A DNA stretch of 43,759 bases from Gemmatimonadota bacterium (lineage in GTDB: Bacteria > Gemmatimonadota > Gemmatimonadetes > Longimicrobiales > Gaopeijiaceae), in assembly GCA_007132965.1 (NCBI GenBank), contig SLNQ01000028.1, positions 1 through 43,759 of the forward strand. The letters are read 5' to 3'. The position numbers and the translations under genes were made by a program. Below, piece by piece: positions 1-6,421 of this stretch; within the stretch, counting starts at the first letter, position 1, and each line of letters opens with the position of its first letter. The notes below the pieces were generated by a model. It had not been told where the DNA came from, searched no databases, and worked only from the letters and a program-made list of their open reading frames with translations.

Positions 1-527
1 CGCTCCACCTCCAGGGAGTGGCCGATCCGGGCTCGAAGCACGGCCCGGACCACGGCGCCCCGCTCCTGGGGCATCCGTTCCCGGAGGGACTGGCGCCAGC
101 CATCGTCTTCCGGACGGCCCGGATCCAGGAAGTCGGCCGCGAACAGGGCGCGGCCCAGTTCGCCGAACTCCGGGTGACCCAGCGTGTGGAAGGCCACGGC
201 GTCCAGGAGCGGCTGGTCCGTGACCCCCTCCACCTCCCGGAGACGTCGAGCCGCCACCGGACCGTGGAGAATCCGACCGTCCAGCCGCCGAAACTCAGGG
301 GGGGCCTGGGCTTCGAGCTCCTTCACGGGGGCGTCCCGGAGGACGTCGTGCAGGAAGGCGCCGGCCCGCCAGCGGGTCACCTCGGGGGCATCGAACCCCA
401 GCTGCCGGGCCCACTGCTCCATGAGTCCGGCCACCCGGGCCATGTGTTCCAGGCGCGGCTCTCCGGCCCGGGCCCACGAAGGGAGCTCACCCCGAGCCGC
501 CGCCTCCACCACCGGATGGAGCCTCAC
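1..527 (-). CDS. HD-domain hydrolase, YqeK-like (3' end outside window)
   Basis: Absent from the ORF track because it starts with GTG and has no in-frame stop before the window edge. The GTG at 527 overlaps the panC stop by 4 bp (GTGA), which fixes the start and implies translational coupling. The visible ~175 residues carry HD-superfamily metal ligands in order: an EHMARV histidine, FLHDVLRDAP (the HD pair), an ILHGPVAA histidine, AVAFHTLGHPEF and ALFAADFLDPGR. The spacing and the late H-T-x-G and AD-x-x-D/E-P-x-R blocks resemble the YqeK family, which hydrolyses symmetrical diadenosine tetraphosphate. That substrate is a family inference. YqeK is often beside nadD; here it ends a pantothenate operon. 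The C-terminus is missing, so overall length cannot be judged. Confidence 0.8.
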   Translation of the reverse strand, partial: MRLHPVVEAAARGELPSWARAGEPRLEHMARVAGLMEQWARQLGFDAPEVTRWRAGAFLHDVLRDAPVKELEAQAPPEFRRLDGRILHGPVAARRLREVEGVTDQPLLDAVAFHTLGHPEFGELGRALFAADFLDPGRPEDDGWRQSLRERMPQERGAVVRAVLRARIGHSLEVE

Positions 528-1477
528 GTCCCCCCTCCCTGCTCCGAGGCCTCGGGGTCCGGCCGGGTCCGGGGATCGGTCCCCACGGCTCCCAGGATCA
601 CGTTGTCGATGATCCGAGTGCTGCCCAGGTGGGCCGCCGCCGCCAGCACCGCCCCCTCCCGGGCCTCCGCCAGGGGCTCCAGCGTCTCGGCGTCCACCAG
701 CTCCAGGTACTGAAGCTGCACGAGCGGGTGCGACGCCAGCACCGACCGGGCCCGATCCAGGAGAACCTCCGGGCTCCCCTCGCCGGCCCGGAACGCGGCA
801 TCGGCCGCCTCCAGCGCCTGGAAGAGCCCCACCGCCTCCTCGCGCTCCTCGTCGCTCAGGTAGGCGTTCCGGGAGCTCATGGCCAGCCCGTCCGGCTCGC
901 GGACCAGGGGTCCCACCTGGATCTCCACCGGGAGGTTCAGGTCCCGGACCATGCGCCGGATCAGGACGGCCTGCTGATAGTCCTTCCGTCCAAACACAGC
1001 CACGTCGGGACGCACCAACCCGAAGAGCTTGGCCACCACCGTGACCACCCCGTGGAAGTGACCGGGCCGATACTTTCCGCAGAGTCTCTCGGCCAGCGCG
1101 CCCGGATCCACCGTCACCACCGGCTCGCCTCCCGGGTACATCTCCTCGCGGGGAGGGGCGAAGACCAGATCCACCCCCCGGTCCATGGCCAGCTTCACGT
1201 CCCGCTCCACGTCCCTGGGGTACCGGTCCAGGTCCTCGCCCTCGCCGAACTGCAGGGGATTGACGAAGATGGACAGAGCCACCACGTCGGCGTGCCGGCG
1301 AGCCACGTCCACCAGCGAGAGGTGACCCTCGTGCAGGTAGCCCATGGTGGGCACCAGGGCCACGGTGAGCCCCTTCTCCCGGATCTCGTGGAGTGCCTTC
1401 GTCAGGGAACGACGGCTGCGTGCCACCGTGAAGCCGGGCACGAAGGTGATCTTCACGGGCTCGGGCCCGGAGCTCAC
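524..1477 (-). CDS. panC: Pantothenate synthetase (pantoate--beta-alanine ligase)
   Basis: Cytosolic ATP-dependent condensation of pantoate with beta-alanine to give pantothenate, the last step of vitamin B5 synthesis. The 317-residue protein has the nucleotidyltransferase HxGH motif in PTMGYLHEGH (His49/His52). It also has the NPLQF segment, the FGRKDYQQ loop and a KMSKS-like MSSRNAYL block. These are the standard PanC landmarks in the right order, and the length is slightly above the usual ~280 because of a C-terminal tail rich in Pro/Glu/Gly. The ATG overlaps the panB stop as ATGA, and the stop overlaps the GTG of the downstream HD gene, so panB-panC-HD is one translationally coupled unit. 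Confidence 0.97.
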   Translation of the reverse strand: MSSGPEPVKITFVPGFTVARSRRSLTKALHEIREKGLTVALVPTMGYLHEGHLSLVDVARRHADVVALSIFVNPLQFGEGEDLDRYPRDVERDVKLAMDRGVDLVFAPPREEMYPGGEPVVTVDPGALAERLCGKYRPGHFHGVVTVVAKLFGLVRPDVAVFGRKDYQQAVLIRRMVRDLNLPVEIQVGPLVREPDGLAMSSRNAYLSDEEREEAVGLFQALEAADAAFRAGEGSPEVLLDRARSVLASHPLVQLQYLELVDAETLEPLAEAREGAVLAAAAHLGSTRIIDNVILGAVGTDPRTRPDPEASEQGGGT

Positions 1478-2313
1478 CCTTCCTCCCCGAAGGTGTGTTC
1501 CGGGCCGGGAAAGCGCCGATTGCGGACCTCCTCCACGTACATCCGGACGCCGGCCCGCGCCCCCTCGCCCAGCTCCGCAAAACGCTTCAGGAACCGCGGT
1601 TCGAAGCCCGGGTTCAGGCCCAGCGCGTCGGGTAGCACCAGGACCTGGCCGTCGCAGTGGGGGCCGGCCCCGATCCCGATGGTGGGGATCTCCAGCTCGT
1701 CGCTGACCTCCCGGGCCAGCTCCCCCGGAACCAGCTCCAGGACCAGCGAGAAGCAGCCCGCGTCCTCGAGTGCCGCGGCCTGGCGCCGGAGCCGGTCCGC
1801 GGCCTCCGCCTCCCTTCCCTGCACCCGGTAGCCGCCCAGGGCGTGGACCGACTGCGGGGTGAGGCCCAGGTGACCCATGACCGGAATCCCCGCGGCAACC
1901 AGGCGCCGCACGGTCTCACAGGTGTCCGGATCTCCTCCCTCCAGCTTCACGGCCTGCACACCCCCTTCCTTCATGGCCCTTCCGGCGCTCTCCAACGCAC
2001 GTTCAATGGAGACCTGATACGACAAGAAGGGCAGATCCAGGACCACGAAGGTGTGGGGCGCCCCCCGAACCACCGCCCGACCATGGTGCAGCATCTCGTC
2101 CATGGTCACCGGCAGGGTGGAGTCATACCCCAGCACCACCTGAGCCAGCGAGTCTCCCACCAGGAGCATGTCCACACCCTCCGCCTCCAGTAGGCGGGCG
2201 AAGAGGACATCGTAGCAGGTGAGCACGGCAATGGGCTCGTCCCGCCGCTTCATGGCCACGAAATCCCTCACCGTGGGCCGACGGGGACGCGAAGAGCTGG
2301 AGGCTTCTGACAC
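1474..2313 (-). CDS. panB: Ketopantoate hydroxymethyltransferase
   Basis: Transfers a hydroxymethyl group from methylene-THF to 2-oxoisovalerate to make ketopantoate, the first committed step toward pantothenate. Family landmarks are the early LTCYD segment, LLVGDSLAQVVLG, VKLEGG, the VMGHLGLTPQS block and PTIGIGAG near the C-terminus. The ORF track starts at a TTG at 2400. I prefer GTG 2313, which gives 279 residues with TVRDFVAMKRR about 12 residues in, as in known PanB proteins (~265-280). The upstream extension is low-complexity and unlike the family. No strong Shine-Dalgarno precedes 2313, so the start is the least certain part of the call. It is the first gene of panB-panC-HD and divergent from rqcH. 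Confidence 0.95.
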   Translation of the reverse strand: MSEASSSSRPRRPTVRDFVAMKRRDEPIAVLTCYDVLFARLLEAEGVDMLLVGDSLAQVVLGYDSTLPVTMDEMLHHGRAVVRGAPHTFVVLDLPFLSYQVSIERALESAGRAMKEGGVQAVKLEGGDPDTCETVRRLVAAGIPVMGHLGLTPQSVHALGGYRVQGREAEAADRLRRQAAALEDAGCFSLVLELVPGELAREVSDELEIPTIGIGAGPHCDGQVLVLPDALGLNPGFEPRFLKRFAELGEGARAGVRMYVEEVRNRRFPGPEHTFGEEG

Positions 2314-2455
2314 GGGGGTTCCAGGTGGGATCGGGAAGGCTCCTCCGGGGCGCCGCCAGTGGGGACGCCGGAGGACGGACACACCCTGCAAACGTGTCAA
2401 ACCCCGGGGTTCGCCGCCAGGGGGGTCGAATCGAACACGCCTCCGGCGGCGGGGT

Positions 2456-2461
2456 TACCTT
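2456..2461 (+). promoter_or_regulatory. -10-like TACCTT for a leaderless rqcH
   Basis: TACCTT lies 6 nt before the ATG at 2468 and no purine-rich ribosome-binding site intervenes (sequence TCCCACC). This is the TANNNT-at-start geometry known from leaderless genes in Deinococcus and actinobacteria. The identical hexamer and gap occur before truA. I see no convincing -35. The rest of the 154-bp panB/rqcH intergenic region holds no other clear signal. Confidence 0.45.
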
Positions 2462-2467
2462 CCCACC

Positions 2468-4129
2468 ATGTCCATGCGTTGGGATCCCCTCATTGCCGCC
2501 GCCCTGGCCCGAGAGCTGGAAAACCGGTTCCAACGGGCCCGTCTGCGGGCCCTCTACCTGAACGGAGACGACCGCCGGGTGCTCCTCTTCTTCAGGGAGA
2601 TGACCCTGGCCCTGGAGCTGCACCCCACCGCAGGCTGGCTCACCCGACTCCCGGCCGCCGAGCCCCTGGACGAGGCCCGTCCCCTGGCCGCCCGCCTCGT
2701 GGGAGTCCGGGCCCTTCCCGACGAGAGCGCCCTGGTCTTCAGTCTCCAGCGGGTTCGGGGCCGCGACGAGGGGGTGGAACTGGTGGCGGAGTGGATCGGC
2801 AACCGGTGGAACGCAGCCGTGGTGGGGTACCGGAGCCGGGTCATCCGCCACGTCCTGGTCTCCCGGGAGGAGCGGGCCCGCTCCCTCACCGTGGGCGCGA
2901 CCTACCATCCGCCTCCTTCCACGGGCCGGGAGGGGGCCGACGTGCTCGGCGCCGAGACCGAGTCCCCCGGACTCGGCCGGGAGCGATGGCGGGAGATCCT
3001 GGCCCGGGCCGGATCCGACCCCGAGGAGCGACGACGTGCACTCCTCCGCACCGTGGCCTATACCTCGTCACTGAACGTCGACGCCCTCCTGGACGCCGAC
3101 GGTTGGGAGCGCTGGCGGCGCCTCGTGGATCCATCCCGATGGGGAGCCTGGCTGGTGGACACGCCGCGGGGCCTCCAGCCCTACCCACTTCCCCTGGACG
3201 ACGCCTCCTCCGGTGAGGCCCGGCCGGCCGCGAGCCTCCTGGAGGCCATGGCCGAAGCCCGAGAGGCCGCCACCGACGAGCCCGCTCGCCTGCTCCTCCT
3301 GCCCGGAGGCCTGATGGACCGGGCGCGGAACCGGCTCCAGCGGGCCGAGGGAAAGGCCCGGGGCATGCAGCGCCAGCTGGACAAGGCCCGGGACCCGGAG
3401 CCCATCCGTACGCTGGGCGACCTCATCCTGGCCCGCTACGCCGAGATTCCTCAGGGAGCCGAGTGCGCCTCCCTCACCGACTTCCAGGGCGAGCCGGTGG
3501 AGGTGGAGCTGGACCCCACCCTTCCGCCCCATGAAAACGCCGCCCGCTACTACGACGAAGCGGCCCGGATCGAACGGGCTCGGGCCGAGCTGCCCTCCCG
3601 GATCCGGGAGGCCCGCAAGGAGGCCGCCCGCTGGCAGGCGCTCGTGGAGGGACTGGAGACCGGTGAGACGGACCCTGACGAGGCCGCCCGGCTCCTGGGA
3701 CCGGAGACCGGTGGTCGCCCCGGCGCCGGGACCGACGAACCGCCGCTCCCGTACCGGCGTTTCCGGAGTTCGGGGGGACTGGAGATCCGGGTGGGCCGGG
3801 GAGCTCGCAAGAACGACGACCTGACCTTCCGCCACTCGTCGCCGGACGACATCTGGCTCCACGCCCGACAGGCCGCCGGCGCACACGTGATCCTGCGCTG
3901 GAACCGCGACGACAACCCTCCTCGCCGGGACCTGCTGGAGGCCGCCACCCTGGCGGCGCTGAACTCCGAGGCCAGGCACTCAGGGAGCGTGCCCGTGGAC
4001 TGGACCCGGCGCAAGTACGTACGGAAGCCCCGGAAGGCCCCGCCGGGCGCAGTGACGCCGGACCGGATCGAGACCCTCTTCGTGGAACCCGACCCCCAGG
4101 TGGCCGAACGCCTGCGCCCCGACGACTGA
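2468..4129 (+). CDS. RqcH/NFACT-family ribosome quality-control protein (Rqc2 homologue)
   Basis: A 553-residue NFACT protein. It has an N-terminal NFACT-N domain (about residues 1-150), a helical and coiled-coil middle (GELL-type segment IRTLGDLILARYAEI, then a DP-P-x-x-NA block, DPTLPPHENAARYY) and a C-terminal NFACT-R domain (about 425-545). The NFACT-R domain contains LEIRVGRGARKNDDL and DIWLHARQAAGAHV. RqcH binds stalled 50S subunits and recruits tRNA-Ala to add C-terminal alanine tails. The ORF track begins at 2219, but ATG 2468 (MSMRWD) gives the family length and sits 6 nt after a -10-like TACCTT, suggesting a leaderless transcript. The NFACT-N region aligned to the catalytic Asp-Arg reads PDESALVF, so the arginine seems absent and alanine tailing is not assured. 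It ends base-to-base against convergent trpA. Confidence 0.85.
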   Translation: MSMRWDPLIAAALARELENRFQRARLRALYLNGDDRRVLLFFREMTLALELHPTAGWLTRLPAAEPLDEARPLAARLVGVRALPDESALVFSLQRVRGRDEGVELVAEWIGNRWNAAVVGYRSRVIRHVLVSREERARSLTVGATYHPPPSTGREGADVLGAETESPGLGRERWREILARAGSDPEERRRALLRTVAYTSSLNVDALLDADGWERWRRLVDPSRWGAWLVDTPRGLQPYPLPLDDASSGEARPAASLLEAMAEAREAATDEPARLLLLPGGLMDRARNRLQRAEGKARGMQRQLDKARDPEPIRTLGDLILARYAEIPQGAECASLTDFQGEPVEVELDPTLPPHENAARYYDEAARIERARAELPSRIREARKEAARWQALVEGLETGETDPDEAARLLGPETGGRPGAGTDEPPLPYRRFRSSGGLEIRVGRGARKNDDLTFRHSSPDDIWLHARQAAGAHVILRWNRDDNPPRRDLLEAATLAALNSEARHSGSVPVDWTRRKYVRKPRKAPPGAVTPDRIETLFVEPDPQVAERLRPDD

Positions 4130-4951
4130 CTACTCCCTCTGGTCCATGGCCTCTCGGAGCGAGCGGAGAAATGCGCCGCCGGCCCCCACTCCCCCTTCCT
4201 CGACAGCTTCCACCAGGGCGCTGCCCACCACCACCCCATCGGCCAGGCCGCCCACCAGCGCCGCCTGCTCCGGCGTGGAGATCCCGAAGCCCACCGCCAG
4301 GGGGAGGGAGACCCTCTCCCGGATGGCCTCCACCTCCCGGGCCAGCTCCGTGCGGAGTTCGGTCCGGGCACCGGTCACTCCGGTACGCGAGATGTAGTAG
4401 AGAAAGCCGCTTCCCCCCTCGGCCACCTGGGAGACCCGGGCAGGAGTGGTGGTGGGCGCCAGGAGGCGGATCAGGTCCAGTCCTCCCGTGCGCACCGCCG
4501 ACTCCAACTCCGGATCGGCTCCGGCCGGAAGATCGGTGACCAGCAGGCCCTGGGCCCCCGCGTCACGGGCGGCCGCCACAAAGCGCTCCATTCCGTAGCG
4601 ATGAATGGGATTCAGGTAGGTGAAGAGGACCACAGGGGTCTCGTGGTCCTCCCTGAACCGCCTGAGGAGCGCCAGCGCGCCATCCACGGTCATCCCCTCC
4701 TCCAGCGCCCTGAAGGAGGCACGCTGAATGGTGGGGCCGTCAGCCAGAGGATCGGAGAAGGGGATCCCCAGCTCGATGACGTCGGCCCCGGCCTCGGCGG
4801 CGGCACGTAGGAGGGCCAGCGACGTGTCGGCGTCGGGAAACCCGGCGCAGACGTAGGGGATCAGCGCCCCACGGCCCGTCTCTCGGCCTCGAAGAAACAC
4901 GTCGGCAATGGTGGGCAGGCGAGAAGACGCAGACGAGACGGATTCGGTCAT
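4130..4951 (-). CDS. trpA: Tryptophan synthase alpha subunit
   Basis: Cleaves indole-3-glycerol phosphate to indole and glyceraldehyde-3-phosphate in the alpha2-beta2 complex. The 273-residue protein has the catalytic signature ELGIPFSDPLADGP with Glu60 and Asp71, plus the GFLYYISRTGVTG phosphate-site segment and AVGFGIS near the C-terminus. It is the last gene of the trp run but is separated from trpB by the HEAT and HD-GYP genes; the HD-GYP stop is 21 nt upstream. No good Shine-Dalgarno is visible before the ATG (AACCTCCTCC). The stop codon abuts the rqcH stop with no base between them, so the two converging transcripts must overlap. Confidence 0.97.
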   Translation of the reverse strand: MTESVSSASSRLPTIADVFLRGRETGRGALIPYVCAGFPDADTSLALLRAAAEAGADVIELGIPFSDPLADGPTIQRASFRALEEGMTVDGALALLRRFREDHETPVVLFTYLNPIHRYGMERFVAAARDAGAQGLLVTDLPAGADPELESAVRTGGLDLIRLLAPTTTPARVSQVAEGGSGFLYYISRTGVTGARTELRTELAREVEAIRERVSLPLAVGFGISTPEQAALVGGLADGVVVGSALVEAVEEGGVGAGGAFLRSLREAMDQRE

Positions 4952-4972
4952 GGAGGAGGTTGGACTCGGAGC

Positions 4973-6421
4973 TCAGGTGACGTAGTCGGCCACCCGGACG
5001 CCGTAGCGGTTGGGGTCGGCGGTCTTGATGATGCTGCGACGGGGCTCGCCCGTACGCGGATCGATCTGGTCGAGGCGGACCGGCTCGGGCTCGGCCAGAG
5101 GCACACCCATGGGATCGGAGAGGATCTTGACCTCGGGCTGGTGCAAGCGGGCCGGATCCGGGTTGGCCCGGGTCACCACTGCCAGCTCGAAGGTATCCAG
5201 AATCACCAGGGTTCCCACCGGATACACCCCGGTGGCGGTAATGAGAGCCTTCACCAGCACCGGGTCGAAGCCCCGGACCGGATTGTTCAACATCTCCTTC
5301 AGGACCTCGTCCGGAGCCGCGGGCCGGTACTGGTAGCTTCGCACCGAGGTCCCGGCGTCGAAGGCGTCGGCCACCCCCACGATCTTCGAGTAGAGACCCA
5401 TCTCCCGGGGGCGTTTCGAGGAAGGATAGCCGGTGAGGTCCAGCTTCATGTGATGCTCGTAGGCCATGAGCATCTGCCGGTAGGGGATGTCCATGAAGCC
5501 GTGGAGGTCAAAGAGGAGGAGAAGTCCGTCGGAAGGGTGCTCCTTCATGAGCTTCCAGTCCTCTTCGTTGAGCTTGCCGGGCTTGTTCAGCGTCTCGCTG
5601 GGAATCCGCATCTTGCCCACGTCATGGAAGAGGGCCCCGAGCCCCAGTTCGTACAACTCGGTCTTGCCGAGTCCCAGGCGCTGTCCGATGACCACCGAGA
5701 GGATACACACGTTCACCGAGTGGGTGAAGGTGTAGTCGTCGAACTCCCGGAGGTGGGTCATGGCCAGGATCGACGATTCGTCGGAGAGGACCTGGTCCAC
5801 GATTCCCTGCACTGCCCGCTTTACCCGCCGTACGTTGACCGCCCGGCCCAGGCGGACGTCGGTGAGGATCTCCCGGGCCGTCTGCACCCCCTTGGTGTAG
5901 GTCTGCCGGGCTCCCTCCACGGCCTCGTCGTCCTCCTCCACCTCCACGTCGTCGCGGACCTCCCGGGCCTGGATGTGCTGCACCGGCGTTCCGGCCAGGG
6001 CGTCACGGAACGACGCGAACGGATCATCCTGCGCAGCCGAACGGAGAAGGAGGTTCAGGAAGGGGACCCACTCCTCGGTGGTGATCCCCTGGTGCACCAC
6101 AATCTCCCCCACCCCGTGCTCCCGGAGCGTCCCGGCCACCGACCCGAAGGTCGAGTAGTTGCGGAGATCCAGGCGGAGCCGCTCCTCGTTGACGAAGAAG
6201 AAGTCCCCCACGAGCTGCAGCTCCAGGACCCCCTCTTCCTGCAGAAATCCCTCCACGGTGTCCTGGAACTCCTCCAGCGCCCGCTGCACCACTTCGTTGT
6301 CCAGCGGATAGAAGCGGAGAGCCCGCAGCGCGCTGTAGAGACCCGAGAGGATCCGGCGACCCTCGTCCTGTAGCGAAGACCCCGCCACCGCGGGGGGCCG
6401 CACACCGACGGATTCAGCCAC
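4973..6421 (-). CDS. HD-GYP-like phosphohydrolase with novel-looking N-terminal domain
   Basis: The 482-residue protein has an N-terminal region (about 25-125) and a C-terminal HD-GYP domain (about 215-400). HD-GYP enzymes hydrolyse cyclic di-GMP. The HD pair is in ALFHDVGKMRIP near residue 266. The second motif reads YEHHMKLDLTGYP. The two histidines, Asp and GYP are kept, but the usual HHE Glu is Met and the DG Gly is Leu, so activity or substrate could differ. FTHSVNVC supplies the first His. The N-terminal region resembles that of the upstream HEAT protein. The GTG start overlaps the HEAT gene stop by 8 bp, with GAGGAGG in front. It lies between trpB and trpA in the same direction, so it is probably co-transcribed with tryptophan synthesis genes. 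Confidence 0.85.
   Translation of the reverse strand: MAESVGVRPPAVAGSSLQDEGRRILSGLYSALRALRFYPLDNEVVQRALEEFQDTVEGFLQEEGVLELQLVGDFFFVNEERLRLDLRNYSTFGSVAGTLREHGVGEIVVHQGITTEEWVPFLNLLLRSAAQDDPFASFRDALAGTPVQHIQAREVRDDVEVEEDDEAVEGARQTYTKGVQTAREILTDVRLGRAVNVRRVKRAVQGIVDQVLSDESSILAMTHLREFDDYTFTHSVNVCILSVVIGQRLGLGKTELYELGLGALFHDVGKMRIPSETLNKPGKLNEEDWKLMKEHPSDGLLLLFDLHGFMDIPYRQMLMAYEHHMKLDLTGYPSSKRPREMGLYSKIVGVADAFDAGTSVRSYQYRPAAPDEVLKEMLNNPVRGFDPVLVKALITATGVYPVGTLVILDTFELAVVTRANPDPARLHQPEVKILSDPMGVPLAEPEPVRLDQIDPRTGEPRRSIIKTADPNRYGVRVADYVT

Noticed and set aside
18-1831. Long plus-strand ORFs over the pantothenate genes (231 aa, 400 aa)
   Set aside because: They lie antisense to the HD gene, panC and panB, which have clear family motifs. 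The translations are His/Gly/Pro-rich with no domain, as expected of GC-rich shadows.
2395-2400. TTGACA on the minus strand at the track start of panB
   Set aside because: A perfect -35 hexamer, but no -10-like sequence lies 15-19 nt downstream (CGTCCT). It overlaps the TTG used by the ORF caller, so I use it neither as a promoter nor as the start.
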